NCBI RefSeq assembly: GCF_018449515.1 | Contig: NZ_JAAVUQ010000002.1 | Location: forward strand, 1-64,000 | Direction of reading: 5' to 3' | Source: Caballeronia sp. dw_19 | GTDB taxonomy: Bacteria > Pseudomonadota > Gammaproteobacteria > Burkholderiales > Burkholderiaceae | DNA: 64,000 nt | Translations under genes and position numbers: made by a program | The notes under the pieces: generated by a model | Databases searched by the model: none | Told to the model about the DNA's origin: nothing | Seen by the model: only the letters and a program-made list of their open reading frames with translations | In this document: in pieces, positions 1 to 9,259 of the stretch | Numbering within the stretch: the first letter of the stretch is position 1 | How the letters are laid out: every line of letters starts with the position of its first letter

Positions 1-160
1 GGCATTGACCTCGACCGCTAACCCCAGAACCTAGCAACCCGGCATAGACCCTGACCGCTAACCCCAGAACCTAGCAACCTGGCACTGACCCCACCCACTA
101 ACCCTGGAACCTGGAAATCCAGCGCCGACCCTGACCACTAACCCTAAGAACCAGCGCTCC
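1..160. repeat. Four-copy degenerate 40-bp tandem repeat
   Basis: Four adjoining 40-base units start at 1, 41, 81 and 121. Each opens with a GGCATTGACC-like decamer and carries CGCTAACCCC followed by AGAACC. Units 1 and 2 are nearly identical; units 3 and 4 are more diverged. There are no spacers between units, so this is not a CRISPR. It lies just downstream of the leftward gene ending at 228 and may continue left of the window. Confidence 0.8.
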
Positions 161-184
161 GGCATCCCCGAAACCCCGTCCACC

Positions 185-224
185 GGCGCGAGCAAAGCCA
201 ACCCTGGCGCGAGCGAAACCAACC
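185..224. repeat. Two-copy 21-bp direct repeat
   Basis: The 19-base unit GGCGCGAGC(A/G)AA(G/A)CCAACC occurs at 185-203 and 206-224, with a two-base gap. It abuts the stop codon of the leftward gene at 228. No function is evident. Confidence 0.6.
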
Positions 225-227
225 ACT

Positions 228-569
228 TTATTGCCGCAGCGTGAACGTCGTCGCATGCCCCAAGGTTGCCTGTTCAAACCGGGAAGTCACCACCCCAATC
301 ACATCATTCAACGTCCGCGAAGGCACTTCAACGTGCAACGTGACGCAATCATGCCGGCGATCGGTCGCCACCACCTGCATGCGAGCCTCACTCCCCAGCG
401 CCTTCTGTAAAACGCGGCGCGGCCCGCTAGAGTCAAGCCCCGGCAAGATGAGATCGAACGCGACTACCGTGTGAAGCTTTCGCGTGGCCCGCACGAACGG
501 CTTGGCCGCAGGAACAGAAGAGGAACGGACCGGGGAAACAACGCTTGCCTGAAGCATCGGATGTTGCAC
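228..569 (-). CDS. Hypothetical protein, 113 aa
   Basis: The protein has a basic, Ser/Pro-rich N-terminal third. It is followed by about 75 residues with an alternating beta-alpha pattern (VAFDLILPGL near residue 36, then VTLHVEVPSRTLNDVIGVV). This is reminiscent of a small ferredoxin-like or ACT-type fold, but no family could be assigned. No membrane segment is seen. It is transcribed leftward and followed by short repeats. The function is unknown. Confidence 0.55.
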   Translation of the reverse strand: MQHPMLQASVVSPVRSSSVPAAKPFVRATRKLHTVVAFDLILPGLDSSGPRRVLQKALGSEARMQVVATDRRHDCVTLHVEVPSRTLNDVIGVVTSRFEQATLGHATTFTLRQ

Positions 570-663
570 CGTCTCGCGACGGGCGGTGGTGGGAACAACA
601 CCACTTTAGCGAGCCACGCATTAACAACGGGCATGGATCGCTACAGTCCGCGTAAAGAAAACG

Positions 664-1062
664 TTAAATAGGCGCCGACGTGGCCACTGCCGGAATGCCC
701 TCGCGCACCAGCTTCGCCACGCGCTGCGCAAACTCCTCGTCCTTCGTCGTGAACACCTCACGTTCGCCTGCCGGCGTCGTGACGTACATCCTGTAAATCA
801 CATCCTGCGTAATCCACGACAAATATCCCACTACCGCAATCATCACGCCCAGCAACAACGCCGGCCCTGAACCGAGAATTCCACCCGTCACCGCGACGAT
901 CAAACCGATCACACCCAGCGTAATCGGCAAGGGTTTCTGCCGCGGCACCATCACCACCGTTGCCCCGAGTAAATCGCGCAACGGAAACAACTGGCCCGAC
1001 GCACTCAGGCCAGCGCGGGCAAACGTAATACCTCGTTCGTTGAAAGGGAGATCCTGTTGCAT
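664..1062 (-). CDS. Small membrane protein, DUF6232-like
   Basis: This 132-residue protein has an N-terminal soluble stretch with ITFARAGLSASGQLFPLRDL. Two closely spaced hydrophobic segments follow (about residues 45-62 and 65-82), joined by a Gly-rich turn. A soluble C-terminal tail contains EVFTTKDEEFAQRVAKLVREG. The layout resembles the DUF6232 family of small inner-membrane proteins; that assignment is from memory of the pattern. Its role is unknown. Confidence 0.6.
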   Translation of the reverse strand: MQQDLPFNERGITFARAGLSASGQLFPLRDLLGATVVMVPRQKPLPITLGVIGLIVAVTGGILGSGPALLLGVMIAVVGYLSWITQDVIYRMYVTTPAGEREVFTTKDEEFAQRVAKLVREGIPAVATSAPI

Positions 1063-1282
1063 GGTTCGAAGTCTTGTCGGCGGAAAGAAAGGCGCAGATT
1101 AACAGACACGCCCACCTCCGGGCATCCCGCACATCGCCGCATGAGAGTTCGCCCCGGCGCAAAGCGGGTCATGCACTCCAATCCCATCCGTTACATTTCG
1201 ATACTTTTTTGCACCCGCTTTCGTCGATTTCGACCCTGCTCATGCGTCTACAGGGTGAAGCCACCCCTAAGCGGAGACATCG

Positions 1283-1651
1283 ATGAAATTCCTGTGCCTC
1301 ATTGTCTTTGACGAACGCGTGCTCGACGATCTGTCGAAACGCCAGTACGACGCGCTGGTCGATGAATCCCTGGCATACGATGAGCGTCTGCGCGAAACCC
1401 GCCAGCTCATTGCGGCGCAGGCGCTGCACTCCGCCAAGGAAGCGGTCACGCTCAGGGTCCGTGGCGAGGATGTTTCGATTACGGACGGTCCGTTCGCGGA
1501 GACCAAGGAGCAGGTAGGTGGTTTCGTCCTGATTGAGGCACGTGACATGAATGAAGCGATGCGCATCGCGTCAGGATTCCCCGTCGTTCGCTTGGGCGGG
1601 GTGGAAGTGCGGCCGGTCAGGGAGTTGCGCGCGTCGTGGCCGGACGCATGA
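1283..1651 (+). CDS. YciI/DGPF-domain protein
   Basis: This 122-residue single-domain protein has the family hallmark DGPFAETKEQVGGF at about residues 69-82. Before it is the usual MKFLCLIVFDE first strand, and after it the EARDMNEAMRIASGFP helix. YciI-like proteins are ferredoxin-fold proteins often annotated PhnB/DGPF; their reactions are mostly unknown. It sits 26 bases upstream of a VOC-family gene on the same strand, a common pairing, so the two are probably co-transcribed. Confidence 0.85.
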   Translation: MKFLCLIVFDERVLDDLSKRQYDALVDESLAYDERLRETRQLIAAQALHSAKEAVTLRVRGEDVSITDGPFAETKEQVGGFVLIEARDMNEAMRIASGFPVVRLGGVEVRPVRELRASWPDA

Positions 1652-1677
1652 CTTGCACAAACTGAAAGGAGCAAACA

Positions 1678-2070
1678 ATGCAAACGCTATTGAAAGACAG
1701 CCCGGCGTTCAGCGGCTTCGCGGTGAAGGATCTCGCTGAAGCGAAGGCGTTTTACAGCGAGACATTGGGCATCGAAGTGACGAGCGATCCCATGGGCATT
1801 CTCAAGCTGCATCTGGCGGGTGGCAACACCGTACTGGTCTATCCCAAGCCCGATCATGTGCCGGCGACATACACCGTACTGAACTTCCCGGTCGATAGCG
1901 TGGACCACGCAGTCGACACACTGAGCGCGCGCGGCGTGAAGTTCGAACACTACGACATGCCGAGTCTCAAGACCGATGCCAAAGGGATCTGCCGTGGCCC
2001 CGAAGGCCCGGTGATTGCCTGGTTCAAGGACCCGGCGGGCAATATTCTCTCGGTGCTTGAAGAGCGGTAA
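1678..2070 (+). CDS. VOC (glyoxalase/bleomycin-resistance fold) protein
   Basis: The 130-residue protein has two beta-alpha-beta-beta-beta halves. It starts with [21 protein letters not shown] and ends with [16 protein letters not shown], where the final Glu is the usual metal ligand of the second half. AGGA GCAAACA precedes the ATG. VOC proteins include isomerases, dioxygenases and drug-binding proteins; the substrate cannot be told. It follows the YciI-like gene and is probably co-transcribed with it. Confidence 0.85.
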   Translation: MQTLLKDSPAFSGFAVKDLAEAKAFYSETLGIEVTSDPMGILKLHLAGGNTVLVYPKPDHVPATYTVLNFPVDSVDHAVDTLSARGVKFEHYDMPSLKTDAKGICRGPEGPVIAWFKDPAGNILSVLEER

Positions 2071-2083
2071 AGAAGGGCCGGGG

Positions 2084-3004
2084 TCATGCTCGCGCCTCCA
2101 TCGTCGACTCGCTGGAGACGAGCCGCAATTCGTCGGCGATGATTGCAATCAGCGCTTCGGCAGCCGCGCTCAATGGGCGCCGTGGATGGCTGATCCGCAC
2201 AATATGGCGCACGATTCTCGGCGCGAGAATGGGATAGGCGCGCAGCGTGCCGAGCCGCACCGCGCGCTCCACCACGATGCGCGGAAGGATCGTCGCAAAG
2301 CGCGTGCTTTCGACCAGCCTGACGATCGTGCTCAGCACATCGATCTCGAAACGTGGTGCGAGTAGTACGTCTTCGTGCTGGGCGGCGGTATCGAGTACGC
2401 CGCGCAAGCCATGGCGCTTCGTGGGCAACACCAGTTCGAGTTCAGGAAGCTGCGCAAGCTCGATGACATGCGGCAGGTCAGGACCATGCACGGCACTGGT
2501 GACGAGCACCATCTCTTCATCGAGCAAGGGCTGCGAGTCGAGTGACAGGCGTGCGCGCGGTTTGTTGATCAGCGCGGCATCGAGTTGTCCGCCCGATACC
2601 CAGTCGATAAACGTCGCGCTGTAACCGTCGGACACGGTGACTTCCACATGCGGATAACGAGCGTGAAACCGCGACAATGAATCCGCCAGCACGCTCTCCG
2701 TCACCGACGCAATCAAGCCGATCGATACGTGCCCCGTCACCACTTCGTCACGCTGCACCAGTTGCTGGCGCGCGTGTGCAAGGTCCCGCACGATCGGCAG
2801 GAAGAGGCGGTACATCAGGCGTCCCGCCGCGGTGGGCGCCATACCGTGTGCCCCGCGTTCAAAGAGTTGTTGATGCAGTTCGTCCTCCAGCTTGGCGATC
2901 TGCATGCTCAAGGCTGGCTGCACGATGTTCAGCCGCTTGGCCGCGCGCGTGACGGAACCGTCCTCGAACAGGGCGATGAAATACTGAATCTGCTTCAGGT
3001 CCAT
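2084..3004 (-). CDS. hmfR1: LysR-family regulator of the furan-acid cluster
   Basis: This 306-residue LysR regulator starts at the ATG at 3004, where the family-typical MDLKQIQYFIALFEDGS begins; upstream in-frame codons are unlikely. The winged HTH spans about residues 1-60 (AAKRLNIVQPALSMQIAKLE) and an effector-binding domain follows. It is divergent from hmfF with 252 bases between them, the classic LysR arrangement. A very similar second LysR lies at 13783-14694 on the far side of the cluster. The name follows the two regulators of the Cupriavidus basilensis hmf system; which one corresponds to R1 is a guess. Confidence 0.8.
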   Translation of the reverse strand: MDLKQIQYFIALFEDGSVTRAAKRLNIVQPALSMQIAKLEDELHQQLFERGAHGMAPTAAGRLMYRLFLPIVRDLAHARQQLVQRDEVVTGHVSIGLIASVTESVLADSLSRFHARYPHVEVTVSDGYSATFIDWVSGGQLDAALINKPRARLSLDSQPLLDEEMVLVTSAVHGPDLPHVIELAQLPELELVLPTKRHGLRGVLDTAAQHEDVLLAPRFEIDVLSTIVRLVESTRFATILPRIVVERAVRLGTLRAYPILAPRIVRHIVRISHPRRPLSAAAEALIAIIADELRLVSSESTMEARA

Positions 3005-3256
3005 GTAGGTCGGCTCGTAAAGAGAATGGCCCGGCGGCCAGGCTATCAATAGATCTAATGAAGCAGCCGCTATTTATCAGATGCGCGGTCAGAGGGTACC
3101 GCGCCCAAGTCCCATGGTATTGATATTCCACTAACGAAAGACTTACATCAGGGCAAACACGGATATCACGACCACTGATCGAGAACATCAAAAAACAGTA
3201 TTAGAAGTTATATCGCGTTGTCGCTACGCTTCATTTCAGAAATGATGGAGACGCAG
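3005..3256. promoter_or_regulatory. Divergent control region hmfR1 / hmfF
   Basis: This 252-base, comparatively AT-rich region lies between the LysR gene and hmfF. A palindromic core TAGATCTA sits at 3050-3057 and could be part of a LysR site. TATTGATATTCC at about 3118-3129 and the AT-rich TATTAGAAGTTATAT stretch at about 3200-3214 are candidate promoter parts. GGAG at 3247-3250 precedes the hmfF ATG. No single site is certain. Confidence 0.45.
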
Positions 3257-4738
3257 ATGAACCAACGTGACGCCGCGACGAACGGCCCAGCAACAACCCC
3301 ACTTGCCCGCCAATCCTTCGACGTATTGTCGCTGCGTGGCTGGCTCGCCCACCTCTCCGCCACAGGACGCGTCGCGACCATCGCCAAACCGGTCGCGCTG
3401 AAACATGAGCTTGCGGCCGTGGCGAAGCGGCTCGACGGCAAGCAAGCGGCAGTATTCCTAGCCCCCGGCGGCCACGACATGCCGGTAGTGAGCGGCTTTA
3501 TGTCCAGGCGCTCGTGGATTGCCGAGGCTATGGGCGTGGCGGAGAAAGACCTGTTGCAACGTTTCCGCGATGCAGCGGATCATCCGCTGCCATGGAAAGA
3601 AGTGCCCGCCGCGCAAGCCGCTTGCCAGCAAGTCGTGCATACCAGCGGTATCGACCTTCACGCGCTGCTGCCGATCCCCACCCATAGCGAACACGACAAC
3701 GGTCCGTACATCACCGCAGGTCTCGTGATTGCACGAAACCCCCGCACTGGCGTACAGAACGTTTCGATCAATCGTATCCAGGTGCACGCCCGCGACCGCA
3801 TGGCGATCCTGCTGCTGCCGCGCCATCTTCATGCGTTCCAGAAGGCAGCCGAGGCCGCTGGCGATGCGCTCGATATCGCCGTCGCAATCGGCGTTGATCC
3901 GCTGACCATGCTCGCGTCCCAGGCCATTTCTCCGATCGATTTCGACGAGCTGGAGATTGCCGGCGCATTACACGGCACGCCCTTGCCGGTCGTTAAATGC
4001 GTGACGAACGAAGTGCGCGTACCGGCGTTCGCGGAGATCGTGATCGAAGGCCGCATCCTGCCGGACGTGCGCGAAGCGGAAGGTCCGTTCGGTGAGTTTC
4101 CGAAGTATTACAGCGCGCGGGAAGCGCGTGAAGTGATCGAGGTGACGGCGGTTACGCATAGGCAGAAGCCGGTCTATCACACCATCGTGCCAGCCGAAAT
4201 GGAGCACTTGTTGCTCGGCGGGATTCCGCGCGAGGCGACGCTTTTATCGCACCTTCAACGCAGTCATCCGGGTGTGACCGACGTGCATCTTTCAGTGGGT
4301 GGCGTATGTCGATATCACCTGTGGGTGCAGCTCGCGAAGAAGCGCGAGGGCGAAGCGAAGAACGTGATCCTGTGTGCATTCGGCGCGCATTACGACATCA
4401 AGCAGGTCGTGGTGGTGGACACCGACGTGGACATTCATGATCCTGCCGAGATCGAATGGGCGATCGCCACGCGTTTCCAGGCGGACCACGATCTTGTGTT
4501 GATCGAAGGCGCGCAAGGGTCGCCGCTGGACCCGTCGACGACCGTCGGTCATCCCGACGATGCCCCCCCGCATCTGCAGGGCATCAGCGCGAAGATGGGT
4601 CTCGACGCCACGCGCCCGGTGGTCTATTCGGGCCATGTGTTCACCCGCGTGCGGATTCCCGGCTACGACGCGGTCGATCTCGACGCGCTCGTTGCTCCCG
4701 ATAACGACGGCTTCGACACCTACCTGAGCGCGAAGTAA
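3257..4738 (+). CDS. hmfF: UbiD-family decarboxylase, probable 2,5-furandicarboxylate decarboxylase
   Basis: The product is about 493 residues, typical of UbiD enzymes, which use prenylated FMN to decarboxylate (hetero)aromatic acids. The first ATG with a ribosome site (GGAG, 3247-3250) is at 3257; an upstream TTG at 3218 would only add a non-conserved leader. The conserved GPFGEFPKYYS segment with the catalytic-region Glu is at about residues 278-288. The cofactor gene ubiX/hmfG overlaps it by one base. Its neighbours (furoyl-CoA dehydrogenase, CoA ligase, hydratase fold) point to removal of one carboxyl of furan-2,5-dicarboxylate to give 2-furoate. The substrate is inferred from context; UbiD homologues acting on other aromatic acids are the alternative. 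Confidence 0.82.
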   Translation: MNQRDAATNGPATTPLARQSFDVLSLRGWLAHLSATGRVATIAKPVALKHELAAVAKRLDGKQAAVFLAPGGHDMPVVSGFMSRRSWIAEAMGVAEKDLLQRFRDAADHPLPWKEVPAAQAACQQVVHTSGIDLHALLPIPTHSEHDNGPYITAGLVIARNPRTGVQNVSINRIQVHARDRMAILLLPRHLHAFQKAAEAAGDALDIAVAIGVDPLTMLASQAISPIDFDELEIAGALHGTPLPVVKCVTNEVRVPAFAEIVIEGRILPDVREAEGPFGEFPKYYSAREAREVIEVTAVTHRQKPVYHTIVPAEMEHLLLGGIPREATLLSHLQRSHPGVTDVHLSVGGVCRYHLWVQLAKKREGEAKNVILCAFGAHYDIKQVVVVDTDVDIHDPAEIEWAIATRFQADHDLVLIEGAQGSPLDPSTTVGHPDDAPPHLQGISAKMGLDATRPVVYSGHVFTRVRIPGYDAVDLDALVAPDNDGFDTYLSAK

Positions 4739-5361
4739 TGAGCGCCGATCAAAAGCCGCGTCTGGTCGTCGGCATCTCGGGGGCGAGCGGCGCTGTGATC
4801 GGCGTGCGGCTGCTTGCCGCGTTGCGCCGGATCGGCACGCACGAGACGCATCTGATCGTGTCGGCGTCGGGTGCGGTGACGGCGGCGCAGGAGCTCGGGC
4901 TTACGCGCCATGATCTCGATGGGCTGGCCGATGTCGTGCATAACGTTCGTGATGTCGGCGCGTCGATTGCGAGCGGTTCGTTCGTGACCAGCGGCATGGT
5001 CGTGGCGCCCTGTTCGATGAAAACGCTGGCCGCGGTGGCGAATGGTTTTGCCGATAACCTGCTCACGCGCGCAGCCGACGTCATGCTGAAAGAGCGCCGC
5101 CGTCTTGTGCTGGTGGCGCGCGAAACGCCGCTCAATCTCGCGCACTTGCGCAATATGACGATGGCGACCGAGATGGGCGCGATCGTCATGCCGCCGGTCC
5201 CGGCGTTCTACGCGCATCCCAAGACTATCGAAGACGTCGTTGACCATACCGTCGGCCGGATTCTCGATCTGTTCAGCATCGAGCACCGTGAAATAGCCCG
5301 GCGATGGAGTGGTCTTGCCGATGAGTTCGGCGCGCGACGCGACGAAGGAGCAGACGAATGA
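4738..5361 (+). CDS. hmfG: UbiX-type flavin prenyltransferase
   Basis: This 207-residue protein opens with the FMN-binding GISGASGAVIGVRLLAAL. It also carries PCSMKTLAAVANGFADNL and the VARETPLNLAHLRNM signature of UbiX/PAD1. It joins dimethylallyl phosphate to FMN to make the prenyl-FMN used by UbiD enzymes. The start ATG overlaps the hmfF stop and its own stop overlaps the hmfA start (ATGA), so translation is coupled. Pairing with hmfF implies a dedicated cofactor supply. Confidence 0.88.
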   Translation: MSADQKPRLVVGISGASGAVIGVRLLAALRRIGTHETHLIVSASGAVTAAQELGLTRHDLDGLADVVHNVRDVGASIASGSFVTSGMVVAPCSMKTLAAVANGFADNLLTRAADVMLKERRRLVLVARETPLNLAHLRNMTMATEMGAIVMPPVPAFYAHPKTIEDVVDHTVGRILDLFSIEHREIARRWSGLADEFGARRDEGADE

Positions 5362-8300
5362 ACCAGCGCGAACCAACCGGTTTCGCCGGTATCGACGCGC
5401 GCGCGTCTGAGGCGGTCGAAATAGCGCACGAGGTGCAAGATGCACCCGTGGTGCAAGAGGCGCTGGCGCAGCCGGTGAAGCCAAAAACAAAGCATGTTGG
5501 GAAGTCGTACGAACGTTTCGAGGACCCCGCCATCCTGACCGGTCGCGGCCGATATGGCGACGACCTCGGTATCAAGCCAGGGACGCTGCACGCGGCCGTC
5601 CTGCGCTCACCGCATGCTCATGCCGAACTGATTTCTATCGATACCACCGCTGCGCTCGCATGCGAAGGCGTGCGGGCGGTACTGACGCGTGACGACCTCG
5701 CTGCGTGGTCGCGCCCGTTCGTGGTCGGCGTGAAGTCGAAGATGGAGCAGTGGGCGCTTGCGACCGATCGCGTGCGCTATGTCGGCGAACCGGTTGCGGT
5801 CGTGATGGCAGAAACGCGTGCGCTGGCCGAGGACGCACTCGACCTGATCAAGGTGGAGTACAAGACGCTCGACCCGGTGACATCGATAGAAGGCGCGCTT
5901 AAAAGCGACGCGCCGGTGCTGCATCCGAATGTCCAGACCAACGTGATCAGTGACCGCAGTTTTCGCTACGGCGAGCCCGAAGCGGCATTCAGCAACGCGC
6001 CGCATCGCGTGAAGCTGGAAGCGCACTATCCGCGCAATACCTGTGCGCCGATCGAATGCGCCGTGGTCGTGGCCGAGTACCTTTCCGGCGACGAAGGTTA
6101 CGAGGTTACCTCGAACTTCATGGGGCCGTTCTCGCTGCACGCAGTGATGGCGCTTGCGCTGAACGTGCCGGCTAACCGTTTGCGTCACAAGGCGCCGCGC
6201 GATTCGGGCGGCAGCTTCGGCGTGAAGCAGGCCGTGTTCCCGTACGTGGTGCTGATGTGCCTGGCCTCGCGCAAGGCGAACGCGCCGGTGAAATACGTGG
6301 AAGACCGGCTTGAACACCTGAGCGCGGCGACCTCGGCCACGGCGCGGCTGACCACGCTCGAAGCGGCCGTGGAAAACGATGGCCGGATCACCGCGCTCAA
6401 CTACGACCAGATCGAGGATTGCGGCGGTTATCTGCGTGCGCCTGAGCCTGCCACGTTTTATCGCATGCACGGCTGTTTAACGGGCGCCTATGCCATTCCC
6501 GGGCTGCTGGTGCGGAATAGGGTCGTGCTGACCAACAAGACGCCTACGGGTCTCGTACGCGGTTTCGGCGGCCCTCAGGTTTATTTCGCGCTCGAGCGCC
6601 TGATGCAACGCATCGCGATCGAGTTGAAGCTGGATGTGCTGGACGTGTACCGGCGCAATTTTGTTCCCGCCGACGCCTTCCCTTATCGTGCAGCGGCCGG
6701 TGCATTGCTGGACTCGGGCAATTATCAGGAAGCGTTGAAACGCTCGCTCGCCGAGGGCGGTTACGACGAGCTCAAGGCACGCCGCGAAGCTGCACGCAAG
6801 GAAGGCCGTTTGTACGGCATCGGCTTCGCGGCGATCGTTGAGCCGTCGGTATCGAACATGGGTTACATCACGACGGTGATGCCCGCCGAAGCACGCAAGA
6901 AGGCAGGACCTAAGAGCGGTGCGATTGCGAGCGCGACAGTCAGCGTCGACCTGCTTGGCGGCGTGGTGGTGACAGTGGCGTCGACGCCGGCGGGGCAGGG
7001 GCACATGACCGTGTGCGCGCAAGTGGTGGCGGACGTGCTCGGGCTCGCGCCGCACGAGATCGTGGTGAACGTGGAGTTCGATACCTACAAGGACGCGTGG
7101 TCGGTGGCGGCGGGAAATTATTCAAGCCGCTTTGCGGGAGCTGTCGCCGGCACGGTACATCTCGCGGCCATGCGCGTTCGCGACAAGCTGGCGCGGATTG
7201 TTTCAGCGCAGCTTAAATGCAAGCCGGACGATATCCGTTTCGAAGGCGGACGCATCTACAAAGCAGGCGACGAAACCCGCGCAATGCCCTTCGGCCGCGT
7301 GGCCAGCAACGCCCCGCATTGGGCGCCTGCGTTGCTGCCTGAAGGCGAAGAACCGGGTCTGCGCGAGACGGTGTTCTGGACGCCGGAAAACATGGACGCA
7401 CCCGACGAGCAGGACCGCATCAATACATCGGCGGCCTATGGTTTTGCCTTCGATATGTGCGGCGTGGAAGTGGACCGTGCAACGGGGCGCGTGCGGATCG
7501 ACCGCTATGTGACCGCACACGATGCCGGCACGTTGCTGAACCCCGCACTCGCCGACGGCCAGATTCGCGGCGCGTTCGCGCAAGGGCTCGGTGCGGCGCT
7601 GATGGAAGAGTTTCGTTACGGTGCCGACGGCAGTTTCCAGTCCGGCACGCTAGCCGATTACCTGATGCCGACCACCTGCGAAGTGCCCGATCCGATGATC
7701 ATTCATCTGGAGACGCCATCGCCTTTCACGCCTCTTGGCGCCAAGGGACTGGGCGAAGGCAACAACATGAGCACGCCGCCGTGCGTGGCGAATGCAGTGG
7801 CCGACGCGCTCGGTGTAGATGACATCCGTTTGCCGCTCACGCCTTCGAAGGTGATGGCGCTGGTCGGTATCGATGACCCGGAGCCATCGCGGCCCGAGTT
7901 CCGGGAGACGCAGCAGAAGAAGCCGGTCTTGCCCGGCGGCAAGGCACTGACCGCGCAAGGCAGCGTGGATCTTGCTGCATCGCCGGAAGCGATCTTCGCG
8001 GTACTGCTCGATCCGAACGCGCTTGCCAAGGTGATCCCCGGTTGTCATGCGCTCGAAGCGAAGGGCGAGAACGCGTATCGCGCCGATGTGACCGTGGGTG
8101 TCGGGATGATCAAGGCGCGCTTCGAAGCGGAGATCACGCTGTCTGATCTCGATCCGCCGCACCGGTTGCGTCTCGCTGGCGCCGGCATGTCGTCGCTTGG
8201 CAGCGCGCGTGGCAATGGTCTCGTGGAACTCACGCCCGTTGGTACCGGCACGCGGCTCACCTACGACTACGAGGCACAGGTATCGGGCAAGGTCGCAGCG

Positions 8301-8447
8301 GTAGGCGGACGGATGCTTGAAGGCGCGGCGAAGGTCGTGTTGCGCCAACTGTTTGAATCGCTGGGACGTCAGGCGGCGGGCAAGCCCGTGAAGAGTGGCG
8401 CTTCGTGGCTCGGCAGGCTCGTTGCGCGCTTCAGGAGGAAGTCATGA
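5358..8447 (+). CDS. hmfA: Furoyl-CoA dehydrogenase molybdenum subunit with C-terminal CoxG-like domain
   Basis: The 1029-residue protein is a xanthine-dehydrogenase-family large subunit. A leader of about 45 residues is followed by a hammerhead domain beginning YERFEDPAILTGRGRYG. The molybdopterin-binding region follows with RGFGGPQVYFALE, and KGLGEGNN near residue 800 carries the conserved catalytic Glu. From about residue 868 to 1010 there is a second domain (GSVDLAASPEAIFAVLLDP, then VIPGCHALE) of the CoxG/SRPBCC type. It lacks the Cys-bearing active loop of true CO dehydrogenase. In the hmf pathway this enzyme hydroxylates 2-furoyl-CoA at C5. It is translationally coupled to hmfG and hmfB. 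The substrate is inferred from the cluster. Confidence 0.8.
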   Translation: MNQREPTGFAGIDARASEAVEIAHEVQDAPVVQEALAQPVKPKTKHVGKSYERFEDPAILTGRGRYGDDLGIKPGTLHAAVLRSPHAHAELISIDTTAALACEGVRAVLTRDDLAAWSRPFVVGVKSKMEQWALATDRVRYVGEPVAVVMAETRALAEDALDLIKVEYKTLDPVTSIEGALKSDAPVLHPNVQTNVISDRSFRYGEPEAAFSNAPHRVKLEAHYPRNTCAPIECAVVVAEYLSGDEGYEVTSNFMGPFSLHAVMALALNVPANRLRHKAPRDSGGSFGVKQAVFPYVVLMCLASRKANAPVKYVEDRLEHLSAATSATARLTTLEAAVENDGRITALNYDQIEDCGGYLRAPEPATFYRMHGCLTGAYAIPGLLVRNRVVLTNKTPTGLVRGFGGPQVYFALERLMQRIAIELKLDVLDVYRRNFVPADAFPYRAAAGALLDSGNYQEALKRSLAEGGYDELKARREAARKEGRLYGIGFAAIVEPSVSNMGYITTVMPAEARKKAGPKSGAIASATVSVDLLGGVVVTVASTPAGQGHMTVCAQVVADVLGLAPHEIVVNVEFDTYKDAWSVAAGNYSSRFAGAVAGTVHLAAMRVRDKLARIVSAQLKCKPDDIRFEGGRIYKAGDETRAMPFGRVASNAPHWAPALLPEGEEPGLRETVFWTPENMDAPDEQDRINTSAAYGFAFDMCGVEVDRATGRVRIDRYVTAHDAGTLLNPALADGQIRGAFAQGLGAALMEEFRYGADGSFQSGTLADYLMPTTCEVPDPMIIHLETPSPFTPLGAKGLGEGNNMSTPPCVANAVADALGVDDIRLPLTPSKVMALVGIDDPEPSRPEFRETQQKKPVLPGGKALTAQGSVDLAASPEAIFAVLLDPNALAKVIPGCHALEAKGENAYRADVTVGVGMIKARFEAEITLSDLDPPHRLRLAGAGMSSLGSARGNGLVELTPVGTGTRLTYDYEAQVSGKVAAVGGRMLEGAAKVVLRQLFESLGRQAAGKPVKSGASWLGRLVARFRRKS

Positions 8448-9259
8448 AGCCGGCGCCATTCGATTATCTGCGCGCCGTTTCCACGCACGACGCGCTCGAG
8501 GCCCTCGCGCAAACCGGCGAAGAGGCCCGCATTCTCGCAGGCGGTCAGTCGCTGATGGCAGTACTGAACATGCGGCTTGCACAACCGCGGGTACTGGTCG
8601 ATATCTCGCGCACCGAGGAACTCGACCGCGTGAGCATTGACCACGATTCTCTTGTAGTGAACGCTGCCGCCACGCAAGGCAGCGTGGAATGGCGGCCGTC
8701 GCTGCAGAACGAAGTCCCCTTGCTCGCGCTCGCGTTCCCGCACATCTCGCATTTTCAGATCCGCAATCGCGGCACCGTATGCGGTTCGATCGCTCATGCC
8801 GACCCCAGCGCGGAGTTGCCGCTGGTGCTCTCGGTGCTCGGCGGCAACGTCATGTTGCGATCGAAGAAACGCAAGCGCGTGCTCAAGGCGGAAGACTTTT
8901 TCCAGGGCATGTTGATGACCGCGCGCGAGCCCGACGAACTGGTTGAAGGTGTGCGGTTCCCGCTGAAGCGAGCCGGCGAGCGATACGCGTTTACCGAATT
9001 TTCTGCCCGCCACGGCGACTTCGCGATGGTCGCGTGCGCCGCCGTGGTCACCGATACATCGATCAGGATCGCCGTGGGCGGCGTAGCGGACCGGCCGGTG
9101 GTCGAGCAATGGCCAAGGCTGCACGGCGATGACTTGCGTGGCGCGCTGAACGACTTGAGCTGGAAGCTGAATGCGCAGGACGACACCCATGTCAGCGCAA
9201 CGTATAGACGCCATCTGGTGCGGCAACTTGGATGGCGCGTGATAGAGGAGGCGAAGTGA
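8444..9259 (+). CDS. hmfB: Furoyl-CoA dehydrogenase FAD-binding subunit
   Basis: The 271-residue protein starts at the ATG at 8444, which overlaps the hmfA stop and follows AGGAGGA at 8433-8439. It has the FAD-binding motifs of CoxM-type medium subunits: ILAGGQSLMAVLNMRLA near residue 27 and RNRGTVCGSIAHADPSAELP near residue 107. It passes electrons between the iron-sulfur subunit and an acceptor in the molybdenum hydroxylase trimer. Its stop overlaps the GTG start of hmfC. Confidence 0.87.
   Translation: MKPAPFDYLRAVSTHDALEALAQTGEEARILAGGQSLMAVLNMRLAQPRVLVDISRTEELDRVSIDHDSLVVNAAATQGSVEWRPSLQNEVPLLALAFPHISHFQIRNRGTVCGSIAHADPSAELPLVLSVLGGNVMLRSKKRKRVLKAEDFFQGMLMTAREPDELVEGVRFPLKRAGERYAFTEFSARHGDFAMVACAAVVTDTSIRIAVGGVADRPVVEQWPRLHGDDLRGALNDLSWKLNAQDDTHVSATYRRHLVRQLGWRVIEEAK

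Noticed and set aside
1..160. Repeats at the left edge as a CRISPR array
   Set aside because: Units are contiguous and degenerate with no unique spacers.
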